Assembly (NCBI RefSeq): GCF_017654315.1
Contig: NZ_CP072203.1
Span: 1,674,001 to 1,738,000, forward strand
DNA from: Gordonia polyisoprenivorans
Lineage (GTDB): Bacteria; Actinomycetota; Actinomycetes; Mycobacteriales; Mycobacteriaceae
Direction: 5' to 3'
DNA: 64,000 bases
Under the pieces are notes generated by a model. The model was given only the letters and a program-made list of their open reading frames with translations. It did not search any database and had not been told where the DNA came from. This document shows positions 54,590 to 62,982 of this stretch, in pieces. A program made the position numbers and the translations under genes. The first letter of the stretch is position 1, and each line of letters opens with the position of its first letter.

Positions 54590-54892
54590 GTGAGTGAAGA
54601 GCGTAAACCGCAGGTCGGTATGGGCAGCCTCCTGGCGTCCATCGGCCTGTACACCCTGGCCCGTCTCGTGTTGGTGGTCGCGGTGGCCGCGATCATCATC
54701 GGCATCGGCAAGCTCGCGGGCGTCAACGTCCCACTGCTGGTGGCCGCGGTGTTCGGGGTCCTGATCGCGCTGCCGCTGGGCATGGTCGTGTTCAAGTCGC
54801 TGCGCACCCGCGTCAACACCCAGATCTCCGCCGTCGACGAGCAGCGCCGCAAGCGCCACGACGAGCTGCAGTCGAAGCTGCGTGGCAGCTGA
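54590..54892 (+). CDS. DUF4229 family small membrane protein (Rv0531-like)
   Basis: 100-residue protein with two membrane helices ([17 protein letters not shown] and [22 protein letters not shown]) and a basic, coiled tail ([23 protein letters not shown]). It matches the DUF4229 family, function unknown. It is conserved after the ccs genes in mycobacteria. TACGCT lies 7 bp before the GTG, suggesting a leaderless transcript whose promoter borders array 5. Confidence 0.82.
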   Translation: MSEERKPQVGMGSLLASIGLYTLARLVLVVAVAAIIIGIGKLAGVNVPLLVAAVFGVLIALPLGMVVFKSLRTRVNTQISAVDEQRRKRHDELQSKLRGS

Positions 54893-54911
54893 CCCGAGCC
54901 GACCCGAGACG

Positions 54912-56042
54912 ATGAGCCCCGCACGCACCATCGACATCGATCGTCGCGCCGACCGCTCGTGGGCCGACAACGCGGTCCGGCTGATCGAGGCCGACGCGCG
55001 CCGTAGCGCCGACACCCATCTGCTGCGGGTGGAGCTACCCGTGTGGTCGCGCTGGACCGACGCCGACGGCACGCCGGGCGGCGTCGACCTGTACCTCAAG
55101 GACGAGAGCACCCACCCGACCGGCTCGCTCAAACATCGACTCGCGCGATCGCTGTTCCTGTATGCGATCTGCAACGGCTGGATCACCGAGGGCACCACCG
55201 TCATCGAGGCGTCGTCGGGATCGACCGCGGTCAGCGAAGCCTATTTCGCGCATCTGATCGGTGTGCCGTTCCTCGCGGTGATGACGTCGTCGACCTCGCC
55301 CGCCAAGACCTCCCTGATCGAAAGGGAAGGCGGCCGTTGCCATTTCGTCGAACGGCCGGCGCAGGTGTACGCCGAGGCGTTGCGTCTCGAGGCCGAACTC
55401 GGCGGACACTTCATCGACCAGTTCACGATGGCCGAGCGCGCCACCGACTGGCGTGGCAACAACAACATCGCCGAGTCGATCTTCGCGCAGATGGCCGACG
55501 AGGAGCACCCGATCCCGACGTGGATCGTCGTCGGCGCGGGCACCGGCGGCACGTCGGCGACCCTGGGCCGCTATCTGCGCTACCGCCGTCACCCCACCTG
55601 GCTGGCCGTCGTCGACCCGGAGAACTCGGTGTTCCTGCCCGCCTACGAGAGCGGCGACGGCACCCTGACCTCCGAGATCGGTTCGCGCATCGAGGGAATC
55701 GGCCGCCCGCGTGTCGAGCCTTCCTTCGTTTCCCAGGTCATCGACCGCATGATCGGGGTTCCCGACACCGCCTCCATCGCCACCGCGCGCTGCGTCAGCG
55801 AACGTCTGGGCCGCCGCGTGGGCGGGTCCACCGGCACCAACATGTGGGGCGCATTGAAACTGGTCTCGGAGATGGTTGGCGGACGACAGTCCGGCAGCGT
55901 CGTCACCCTGCTGTGCGATCCCGGAGAGCGCTACAGCACAACATATTTCGACGACGACTGGCTCACCGCTCAGCAGCTCGACCTCACCGCACCGACCACG
56001 GTGCTCGACGAGTTCTTCGCCACCGGCCGGTTCACCGGCTGA
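54912..56042 (+). CDS. PLP-dependent cysteine synthase-like / L-cysteine desulfhydrase-like protein (Cds1 type)
   Basis: 376-residue fold-type II PLP enzyme. The PLP lysine is Lys74 in [27 protein letters not shown] sequence ([15 protein letters not shown]) supplies the substrate loop and [17 protein letters not shown] the phosphate-binding loop. It resembles the actinobacterial Cds1 L-cysteine desulfhydrase/cysteine synthase family, so cysteine synthesis or H2S-producing breakdown are both possible. ATG at 54912 is preferred; an upstream GTG at 54882 would overlap the DUF4229 gene. Confidence 0.85.
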   Translation: MSPARTIDIDRRADRSWADNAVRLIEADARRSADTHLLRVELPVWSRWTDADGTPGGVDLYLKDESTHPTGSLKHRLARSLFLYAICNGWITEGTTVIEASSGSTAVSEAYFAHLIGVPFLAVMTSSTSPAKTSLIEREGGRCHFVERPAQVYAEALRLEAELGGHFIDQFTMAERATDWRGNNNIAESIFAQMADEEHPIPTWIVVGAGTGGTSATLGRYLRYRRHPTWLAVVDPENSVFLPAYESGDGTLTSEIGSRIEGIGRPRVEPSFVSQVIDRMIGVPDTASIATARCVSERLGRRVGGSTGTNMWGALKLVSEMVGGRQSGSVVTLLCDPGERYSTTYFDDDWLTAQQLDLTAPTTVLDEFFATGRFTG

Positions 56043-56096
56043 TCCGGGGCCGACGTACACCGACGCCCGCGCCACCGCGCTCGCTACCATCGACCC

Positions 56097-56801
56097 ATGG
56101 CCGTGGGGGAGCGCAACCTCGTCGAGGCAGTCGACGTCGTCCGTGAATACCAGTTGGGACAGGAGCGGGTACGCGCCCTCGACGGGGTGAACCTGACACT
56201 GCCCGGCGGGCAGTTCGTGTCGATCGTCGGCCCCTCGGGCGCCGGCAAATCGACGTTGCTGCACGTGATGGGCGCACTCGACACCCCCACATCGGGCTCC
56301 ATCCGCGTCGACGGCGTCGATCTCGGTGCCCTCGACGACAACGCCGCCTCCGAGTTCCGGCGGCATCGCGTCGGCTTCATCTTCCAGTTCTTCAATCTCG
56401 TCCCGACGATGTCGGCGTGGGAAAACGTTGCGCTGCCCCAACTTCTCGACTCCAAGTCGCTGCGCCGGGCCAAACCCCGCGCGGTCGAGCTGTTGGAGCG
56501 GGTCGGTCTCGGTGACCGCATCAACCACCGGCCGTCGGAGCTGTCGGGCGGGCAGATGCAGCGCGTGGCGATTGCCCGCTCGCTCATCATGGAGCCGGCG
56601 ATCCTGCTCGCCGACGAGCCGACCGGCAATCTCGACTCCACCACCGGTCAGTCTGTGCTGCAACTGCTCTCCGACGTCGCCCACGGTTCCGGCGCCCATG
56701 ATGAGCACAGTGGCCGGCTGGTCGTCATGGTGACCCACGACGAGCACGCCGCGGCGGTCGCCGACACCACGATCACCGTTCGGGACGGAAAGATCGCGTG
56801 A
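56097..56801 (+). CDS. ABC transporter ATP-binding protein (MacB/LolD-like)
   Basis: 234-residue ATPase. Walker A is GPSGAGKST (Lys51), the signature is LSGGQMQRVAIAR, Walker B is ILLADEPTGNLD, and the H-loop is VTHDEHAA. It pairs with the FtsX/MacB-type permease that starts in its 3' end (GTGA overlap). Such mechanotransmission ABC systems extract or export lipids, peptides or lipoproteins. TACCAT lies 6 bp before the ATG, suggesting a leaderless operon start. Confidence 0.93.
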   Translation: MAVGERNLVEAVDVVREYQLGQERVRALDGVNLTLPGGQFVSIVGPSGAGKSTLLHVMGALDTPTSGSIRVDGVDLGALDDNAASEFRRHRVGFIFQFFNLVPTMSAWENVALPQLLDSKSLRRAKPRAVELLERVGLGDRINHRPSELSGGQMQRVAIARSLIMEPAILLADEPTGNLDSTTGQSVLQLLSDVAHGSGAHDEHSGRLVVMVTHDEHAAAVADTTITVRDGKIA

Positions 56802-59362
56802 GCGCAGGCGCCGGTGGTCTCGTCGCCGGCTTCCTCGCCGGCTTCACCCGCATCCGGGTGCTCAATCTGCGGGAGATCCGGACCCACCGGATGCGCGTGG
56901 TCACCTCGCTCAGTGTGGTCGTGGTGTCCTCGGCGTTGCTGGTCGCGGTGTTGGGCACCTACGGTTCGTTCACCGCCTCGGTGCGGGCATTCAACTCGGC
57001 GATCTCCGGTGCCGCCGACCTCGAGGTCGCGGCCATCGCCGATTCCGGTGTGGACGCGGGTCTGGCCGCCGAACTGCGTCGTGACCTGCCCGACGCCAAG
57101 GCCGTGGTCCCGTTGATCCGCGGGTCGATCACCGTGGGCGGCACGCAGATCCCGTTGCTGGGCTCCGACTTTCGGGTCACGGCGTTGTCGGGGGATCTCG
57201 CGGCCGCGCAGGGCGGGGTGTCGATCTCACCGGCCGACCTGGAGAACGGGATCATCGCCGGACCCGCCGCCGGACTACGTGAGGGACAACAACTCACGAT
57301 CGGTGACGACGAGGTACGCGTCGCCCGGGTGGTCACCGGACCCGACGCCGACAAGCTCAACGAGGGTAGGTACGCGTTCGCGTATCTGCCGCTGGCGCAA
57401 CGTCTCACCGACCTGGCCGGCCCGGCGGGCACCGCGGGGCGGGTGACCTCGATCCTCCTCGTCGCCAAGCCGGGAGCCGACGTCGGACATCTGCGCGCGG
57501 AGGCCACCCGGGTCGTCGACGGCCGTGCTGTCGTGGTGAACCCCGACTTCCGGGCCAAGCAAGCGGAATTGGCGAGCTCGGTGACCCGCGACTCGACGCT
57601 GCTGGTGGCGTTGGTGTCGCTGGTGATCGCCGCGTTCCTGGTCTTCAACACGATGAACATGGCGGTGGCCTCCCGGCGCCGGTCTCTGGCGATGGTGCGC
57701 GCATTGGGTGCCCGCCGCACCCACCTCGTCGGCGACATGCTCGGCGAGGCAGCGCTGTTCGGCATTGTCGGCGGTGCGATCGGGGTACCCGTCGGCGTTC
57801 TCGCCGGACGTTGGGCGGTCTCTCGGGTCCCGGAGACCACCCGCGACGGGGTGACCATCGCGATCACCTACCATCTGCCCGCGTATGTACCGGTCGTCGC
57901 GATCCTCGCCTGCGTCGTCTCTTGCGTCGGTGCGACGAGTTTGGCTGCGCGGTCGGTGTTCTCGGTGTCCCCGGTAGAGGCGATGAGTCCCGGCGAGGTA
58001 GCCGACGGTGTGCCCCGCCGAGGGGTGGCGGTGTGGGCGGCGGGAATCGTCGGCGTCGCCGCGGTGATCGGCGCGTGGATCATCGTGCTCACCGTCCCCG
58101 GTAGGCCGGCCATCGTCGCCGGGGCGGTCTACGCCGTCGGCGCGTTGCTGATCTGCTTCGCGCTCACCCGACCGCTGGTCACCGCAGTCGTGCTGTTGGC
58201 CAAGGTATTCCGCGGCCCGGGTCGCCTGGCTTCGGTGAACACCGGGCGCGCCCCGCGCCGTGCGTGGGCCACCCTGATGACGGTGGCCGTCGCGATCGCC
58301 GTCGGCATGGGAACCTCGGGAGCCCTGGACAATCTCGTTTCGTCGATCTCCACCTCCCTCGACGGCCTCGGCGATCCGGACTTCTACGTCTCCTCCTCCA
58401 CCGAGGACGAGGTGCCGCTGGGCCCTGTCCTGCCGCCGCAGATCGCCACCGAGGTCGCCGCGGTACCCGGGGTGAGCGCGGTGATCGGCGGGCAATGGGC
58501 CAACGTCAACATCGGTGAGGACCGCGCGCTCGTCCAGGGCCTGGTGCCCGGCTCACGCGCCCCGTTCATGCGCAAGGCGAGCCCCGACGCGGTCCGGCAG
58601 GTCCTGGCCGGCGACGGGATCATCCTGTCGAATGTGCTGGCCCGCGCCCTCGGCGTCCACACCGGCGACGTCCTGCGCATCGCCACGCCGACGGGCTTCC
58701 AGCAGACGGTGGTGCGCGACACCGTCGACTACGTCGCCATCGACTCCGGCACCGCCGCGGTGTCGAGCGCCGTGCTCGGCCGCTGGTTCGACCGGCCCGG
58801 CGACACCTACCTCCAGGTGATCACCGCGCCCGGCGCCGACAAGGCGCAGGTGCGCGCGGCCCTCGACCGCATCGCTGCACAGATCCCGCTCGACGGCGGA
58901 GTGCACGCCCACGTCTACACCGGGGCCGAGGCGCTCGCCGCCACCCAACGCCAAGCCCAGCAGGCCGGCGGCTTCACCGTCGCCATCCAGTGGATCGTGT
59001 CGGTGGCGGCCGCCGTGGCATTGCTCAACACCCTGTTGCTGTCGGTGATCGAACGCCGACGCGAACTCGGCGTCCTGCGCGCCATGGGCGCCTCCCGACG
59101 CTTCCTCTCCCAGATGGTGCTCGCCGAAGCCGGCGCGGTCGCCGTCGTCGGCGCCCTCCTCGGACTCGTCATCGGGGTGGTCCTGCACGTGCTGAGCGAC
59201 GAGATACTCAGTGCCACCACCTCATTGGATATCGCTTACTCGCCCCGGCCGATCACCCTCGTGTTCGTAGGGGTATCGGTGGTGCTCTGTCTCGTCGGCG
59301 CGCTGGTGCCCGCCCGCCGGGCCGCACGCATGAACATCACCGAATCCATCGCCAACGAGTAG
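56798..59362 (+). CDS. ABC transporter permease (FtsX/MacB-like)
   Basis: 854-residue permease with duplicated FtsX domains. The N-terminal helix (VVTSLSVVVVSSALLVAVLG) precedes an extracytoplasmic MacB-type periplasmic domain. The first FtsX set is around residues 260-440 (LLVALVSLVIAAFLVFNTMNMAVASRR), with a second extracytoplasmic domain and a final FtsX set (740-850, ALLNTLLLSVIERRRELGVLRAMGASRR). MNITESIANE ends the protein. It works with the adjacent ATPase; the cargo is unknown. It is followed by repeat array 6. Confidence 0.92.
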   Translation: MSAGAGGLVAGFLAGFTRIRVLNLREIRTHRMRVVTSLSVVVVSSALLVAVLGTYGSFTASVRAFNSAISGAADLEVAAIADSGVDAGLAAELRRDLPDAKAVVPLIRGSITVGGTQIPLLGSDFRVTALSGDLAAAQGGVSISPADLENGIIAGPAAGLREGQQLTIGDDEVRVARVVTGPDADKLNEGRYAFAYLPLAQRLTDLAGPAGTAGRVTSILLVAKPGADVGHLRAEATRVVDGRAVVVNPDFRAKQAELASSVTRDSTLLVALVSLVIAAFLVFNTMNMAVASRRRSLAMVRALGARRTHLVGDMLGEAALFGIVGGAIGVPVGVLAGRWAVSRVPETTRDGVTIAITYHLPAYVPVVAILACVVSCVGATSLAARSVFSVSPVEAMSPGEVADGVPRRGVAVWAAGIVGVAAVIGAWIIVLTVPGRPAIVAGAVYAVGALLICFALTRPLVTAVVLLAKVFRGPGRLASVNTGRAPRRAWATLMTVAVAIAVGMGTSGALDNLVSSISTSLDGLGDPDFYVSSSTEDEVPLGPVLPPQIATEVAAVPGVSAVIGGQWANVNIGEDRALVQGLVPGSRAPFMRKASPDAVRQVLAGDGIILSNVLARALGVHTGDVLRIATPTGFQQTVVRDTVDYVAIDSGTAAVSSAVLGRWFDRPGDTYLQVITAPGADKAQVRAALDRIAAQIPLDGGVHAHVYTGAEALAATQRQAQQAGGFTVAIQWIVSVAAAVALLNTLLLSVIERRRELGVLRAMGASRRFLSQMVLAEAGAVAVVGALLGLVIGVVLHVLSDEILSATTSLDIAYSPRPITLVFVGVSVVLCLVGALVPARRAARMNITESIANE

Positions 59363-59373
59363 CGCCCCACTCT

Positions 59374-59624
59374 CGCGACAGCGCCCTGCCCACCGCCGAC
59401 AGCGCTCGTCACCCCGCCGACGGCGCTCGCCACCCCGCCGACAGCGCCCTTCCCACCGCCGACAGCGCTCGTCACCCCGTCGACGGCGCCCTCCATCGCG
59501 CCGACAGCGCTCTCCCCATCGCGCCGACAGCGCCCTCCCCATCGCCGACAGCGCTCTCCCCATCGCCGACAGCGCCCTCCCCATCGCCGACAGCGCCCTC
59601 ACCGCCGCCGACGTCGCCACCCCG
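59374..59624 (+). repeat. 21-nt tandem repeat array 6 (type A, forward)
   Basis: Twelve units. The GAC of each core lies at 59377, 59398, 59419, 59440, 59461, 59482, 59503, 59526, 59547, 59568, 59589 and 59610, with one 23-bp step (59503 to 59526) among 21-bp steps. Cores are GCCGACAGCGC(C/T)CTC or GACGGCGC variants; spacers are ccccatc/caccc-like. It starts 11 bp after the permease stop codon and fills most of the 319-bp gap, ending just before the GTCAA/TTGAC operator of the next gene. Confidence 0.92.
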
Positions 59625-59635
59625 TCAAACTTCTC

Positions 59636-59675
59636 GTCAATAATTCTTGACAACACCACGACGTCAACATAACCT
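59636..59675 (+). promoter_or_regulatory. Promoter with GTCAA/TTGAC operator for the HTH-Clp_N pair
   Basis: TTGACA (59647-59652), a 17-bp spacer and TAACCT (59670-59675) form a near-consensus promoter ending 6 bp before the HTH start codon, so the transcript is probably leaderless. The -35 element is half of the palindrome GTCAA-N6-TTGAC (59636-59651). Further GTCAA copies lie at 59624-59628 and 59663-59667 and TGAC at 59675-59678. Repression by the encoded HTH protein is the natural inference. Confidence 0.6.
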
Positions 59676-59681
59676 GACAAC

Positions 59682-59924
59682 ATGCACGACGAACAGACCA
59701 ACGAACCCACCGAGGCCGACCGCCTCGCCGGGGCCGCCGCGAGCGACGACCCTTCTCGAGGTCTGGCCGCGGTACGCGCCCTGCGCACCTTGGCCGACCG
59801 CCTCGAGGAAGTTCAGGTCGCCAACGCCCGTGACCAGGGCTGGAGCTGGCAGGCGATCGCAGATGTTCTGCAGATCAGCCGGCAGGCCGTGCACCAGAAG
59901 CACTCACAACGCGATGCCCAGTGA
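59682..59924 (+). CDS. Small helix-turn-helix protein paired with Clp_N protein
   Basis: 80-residue protein with acidic N-terminus and a C-terminal HTH (GWSWQAIADVLQISRQAVHQKHSQ, about 52-75), the sigma-like/AsnC-like HTH often found before Clp_N-domain genes in actinobacteria. The HTH should bind DNA, perhaps at the palindrome in its own promoter. The Clp_N gene starts 31 bp downstream behind a strong ribosome-binding site, so both are likely cotranscribed. Confidence 0.82.
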   Translation: MHDEQTNEPTEADRLAGAAASDDPSRGLAAVRALRTLADRLEEVQVANARDQGWSWQAIADVLQISRQAVHQKHSQRDAQ

Positions 59925-59955
59925 TGGGCCGCACGACTTCGTAAGGAGAACCATC

Positions 59956-60891
59956 ATGTTCGGTCGATTCACTCGAGACGACAAGATGCTGCTGGCATTC
60001 GCCACGCAAGAAGCCGCCGACCTGGAACACCACCGGCTCGGCAACGACCACCTCATCCTCGGGATGCTGTGTAACGCACGTACGCCGCTGTACGGCGTGC
60101 TCACCGAGGCGGGGTTGAACCTGATCGACGCGCGAGACGCCTCCCGCGCCTATCACGACGAGAACGACACCGACGACGACGCCGCTGCCGAGCAGAGCGC
60201 CGCCGACCGCTACGAGGAAGACCGAGAAGCGTTGCGCTCCATTGGAATCGACCTGGACAAGGTACGTGCCGCGGTCCGCGACCGCTTCGGCGACGACCTC
60301 GCCGACGGCTGGGCCGAGCGCCCGCAACGAGGCCGCGGGCGTGGACGCGGGGACTGCGGCCCCCGAGGAGGCCGGGGTCGTGGACATGGCCACGGTCGTG
60401 GTCGCGGACGCGGCGGCTTCGGACCGCAGGCCTGGGGCCCACAACCGTGGGGGCCGCAAGCCTGGGGACCCCAGGGCTTCGGGCCGCAGGGGTACGGACC
60501 GCAGGGTTGGGGTCCGACGCCCTGGACCCCGCAGGACGCCGACGCCGAGGACGGACAGTCCGAGGGCTGGGGCCCCGACCGCCGCGGACGTGGCTGGGAC
60601 GGACCCGGATTCGGCCCCGGCGGACCCTTCGAGCCCGGACGCGGCCGACGCGGTCCGCGCGGTCGCGGCATGCGCCCGCGTTTCGCCCCCGAGACGCGTC
60701 AGGCGCTCGAGGCGGCGGTCGGTATCGCCCGTGAACGCAACGATCGTGGGCTGCGTGCCGAGTACCTGCTGCTCGGCATCATCGAGGTCGCCGACCCCGC
60801 GTCGGTGGCCGTGATCAATTCGGCGACCACGCCGGACGATCTCAAGGCCGCGATCCTCGCGAGCCTGCCGGAGGCGCCGGCCGGGGTCTGA
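59956..60891 (+). CDS. Clp N-terminal repeat protein with RG/GPQ-rich linker (ClpC2-like decoy?)
   Basis: 311-residue protein without an AAA ATPase module. Clp repeat 1 is at about 11-38 (LLAFATQEAADLEHHRLGNDHLILGML) and repeat 2 at about 248-277 (RQALEAAVGIARERNDRGLRAEYLLLGII). Between them, residues 123-240 are low complexity: RG/HG dipeptides, then GPQ-aromatic units (GPQAW, GPQPW, GPQGF, GPQGY), from 15-bp DNA repeats. Clp_N-only proteins such as mycobacterial ClpC2 can bind ClpC ligands without unfolding activity; whether this one does is inference. A strong aaggagaa site precedes the ATG, and a terminator follows. Confidence 0.85.
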   Translation: MFGRFTRDDKMLLAFATQEAADLEHHRLGNDHLILGMLCNARTPLYGVLTEAGLNLIDARDASRAYHDENDTDDDAAAEQSAADRYEEDREALRSIGIDLDKVRAAVRDRFGDDLADGWAERPQRGRGRGRGDCGPRGGRGRGHGHGRGRGRGGFGPQAWGPQPWGPQAWGPQGFGPQGYGPQGWGPTPWTPQDADAEDGQSEGWGPDRRGRGWDGPGFGPGGPFEPGRGRRGPRGRGMRPRFAPETRQALEAAVGIARERNDRGLRAEYLLLGIIEVADPASVAVINSATTPDDLKAAILASLPEAPAGV

Positions 60892-60910
60892 TCCCCGCCG
60901 CGCCGAGGAG

Positions 60911-60947
60911 AAAGCCGGCCGTACGCACCACGCGTACGGCCGGCTTT
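60911..60947. terminator. Intrinsic terminator after Clp_N gene
   Basis: Sixteen-bp perfect stem (60911-60926 and 60932-60947, arms AAAGCCGGCCGTACGC and GCGTACGGCCGGCTTT) with a 5-nt loop. The 3' arm ends in CTTT, giving a short T tract. It separates the HTH-Clp_N unit from the siderophore-interacting gene. Confidence 0.88.
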
Positions 60948-61077
60948 CGGTGTCCGCTGCGCCGGAACCGGGCGTATCGGACGCCTGCGCACGCGGGTAC
61001 GGTGATGGGCGCACGGACTCGTCGGTCACGCCGACGCCCGAATCCGACGACCCCACACCAGGAGATGAGCACCACCG

Positions 61078-62865
61078 ATGAGCCGGTCCCGATATCGCGC
61101 CCACCCGCTCGTCCTGCGATGCGTTCAGGTGCGCGCGGTCACCGACGTCACCCCGCGCATGCGGCGCGTCACCGTCGGCGGTGAGCAACTCGGCGCCTTC
61201 ACCCGCGACGGAATGTCGTTCCCCGCCTTCGCCGCTCCCGCGTTCGACGACCACATCAAGCTCATCTTCGCTCCAGGCGCCGACATCACCGATGCGCTGC
61301 CGCGCCAGCAGGAGAACGGCATCGACTGGCTGCCGTCGGAGCATCGTGTGACGCGCGATTACACTCCGCACCACCACGATCCGCAGGCGCTCGAGATGCA
61401 GTTGGACTTCGTCGTCCACACCGACGGCGACGCGTCGGGTCCAGCCGAACACTGGGTGCGCTCGGCGCAGCCGGGCGACGATCTCTGGTTCGCCGGCCCC
61501 AAGGCCTCCAGCGTGATTCCCGACGACGTCGCCGAACTGCTGCTCATCGGCGACGAGACGGCGATTCCCGCGATTGCCCGCTTCTTCGCCGAGCGTCCGC
61601 TGCATGTGCCGACTCGTGCGATCCTCGTCGTCGCGTCACGGAATGCTGTGCAGGACATCGTGATCGGTGACGGCGACCGACTTGACTGGGTGATCGGTGC
61701 GCCCGGCGACCGTGACGCGCTGCTGGCCGCGGTAGCCGAGGCTGCGCCGGTGCATCGACCCGCCTATGTGTGGGCGTCGGCGGAGAGTCGGGCGTTGCTC
61801 GCGCTGCGCCGACTCGTGACCCGGGACTGGGGTATCCCCAAGTCGCACACCGACATCACCGGCTATTGGCACATCCGTGACGAACCTGCCGATGCTGCGG
61901 CAGACGGCGAATCACCCACTGCGGGTGTACCCGTCATGCCGATCGGGTCGCCGGTGGCGTGGATGGCCACGCGCGCGGCCTTGCGACTCGGGGTGATCGA
62001 CGCACTCGCCGGTGGGGGCCGCTCCCGCGGAGCGGTCGCCTCGGCCGCCACAATCCCTGCGGCGAGCCTGGATTCGCTGCTGGGTGTTCTCGTTCCCTGC
62101 GGTGTCCTGGGAGTTCGCGACGACGAGGTCGTCCTCGGCCCGGTGGGGGAGCGGTTCCTCGATGACGAGCACGCCCGGGAGGAGTTCGACGGTCTCTACG
62201 CCGAGCAGGTGCTCGCCCTCGGCGGACTCGCTGACGCGTTGCAAGCCGGGCGACCGGCCTGGGCGGAGCATACGGGTGACACCCTGAGGACACATGTGGC
62301 GACGTCGGCGGAGAACTATGCAGAACTGGTCGAGGAAGCCGAGGGGCTTGTCTTCCTGATGCCCGCACTCGCCGCACTTCCCCTGTGGTCCAAGTATTCT
62401 CGAATCTCGATCGGCGGCCCGGCCGCGCTCGTCGTCGCCGACGGACTGCGCACCGGCGGGGTTCGCGCCGCATTGACCGTGGTAGAGGAACCGGCGCCGC
62501 TGGCCGCGTTGCGCAGCGACGACCCTCCGCCCGGCGTCGACTTCGCCGATGACTGGGGCACCCCGGATGCCGTCGTGCTTGCAGGTGCCGTCGAGCATCG
62601 CACCGACGACGAGATCATCGACCATCTCGACAGCGTGCGTGCCGCCGCCGACACCCTGTTGCTGATCGAGTCGACCGAAGCCGACGCCCTGAACGCCCGG
62701 GCCGCCGAGATGGCGGTGGTGGCGCTCGGAGCCGTCGGGGCGCCGCCGCGCACCGGTGCCGACCTGAAACGCCTCGCGCGCGCCGCCGGCTGGTCCGTCG
62801 CCTCGGCCACTGCTCTCGGCTGGGGCGTCGAGTGTCTCGAGTTGTCGCCGACCCAGCCCGGCTGA
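61078..62865 (+). CDS. Siderophore-interacting protein fused to a methyltransferase-like domain
   Basis: 595 residues. Residues 1-268 form a complete SIP/ViuB-type flavin reductase: the FAD motif RDYTPHHHD (93-101), GDETAIPAIARFF (158-170), and the C-terminal GYWHIRDE (262-269). It would reduce ferric siderophores in the cytosol. Residues 291-595 resemble an O-methyltransferase with a winged-helix dimerisation part (SPVAWMATRAALRLGVIDALAGG), but the SAM-binding Gly-rich motif is replaced by SIGGPAALVVAD, so methylation is doubtful. The fusion is unusual to me. ATG at 61078 is the only reasonable start before the SIP core. Confidence 0.85.
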   Translation: MSRSRYRAHPLVLRCVQVRAVTDVTPRMRRVTVGGEQLGAFTRDGMSFPAFAAPAFDDHIKLIFAPGADITDALPRQQENGIDWLPSEHRVTRDYTPHHHDPQALEMQLDFVVHTDGDASGPAEHWVRSAQPGDDLWFAGPKASSVIPDDVAELLLIGDETAIPAIARFFAERPLHVPTRAILVVASRNAVQDIVIGDGDRLDWVIGAPGDRDALLAAVAEAAPVHRPAYVWASAESRALLALRRLVTRDWGIPKSHTDITGYWHIRDEPADAAADGESPTAGVPVMPIGSPVAWMATRAALRLGVIDALAGGGRSRGAVASAATIPAASLDSLLGVLVPCGVLGVRDDEVVLGPVGERFLDDEHAREEFDGLYAEQVLALGGLADALQAGRPAWAEHTGDTLRTHVATSAENYAELVEEAEGLVFLMPALAALPLWSKYSRISIGGPAALVVADGLRTGGVRAALTVVEEPAPLAALRSDDPPPGVDFADDWGTPDAVVLAGAVEHRTDDEIIDHLDSVRAAADTLLLIESTEADALNARAAEMAVVALGAVGAPPRTGADLKRLARAAGWSVASATALGWGVECLELSPTQPG

Positions 62866-62875
62866 CGCCGATCTA

Positions 62876-62956
62876 GCCGACAGCGGCTTCCCTGACGCCG
62901 ACAGCGCCCTCCCAGACGCCGACGGCGCCCTTCACCTCGCCGACAGCGCCCGGTTC
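62876..62956 (+). repeat. 21-nt tandem repeat array 7 (type A, forward)
   Basis: Four units with the core GAC at 62879, 62900, 62921 and 62942, exactly 21 bp apart. Cores are GCCGACAGCGCCCTC, GCCGACGGCGCCCTT and close variants. It lies between the SIP-fusion stop codon and the promoter of the tetR gene. Array 8, on the other side of tetR, carries the reversed core. Confidence 0.88.
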
Positions 62957-62982
62957 GGCGGAGGCTGGTAGAACTGGTCATC

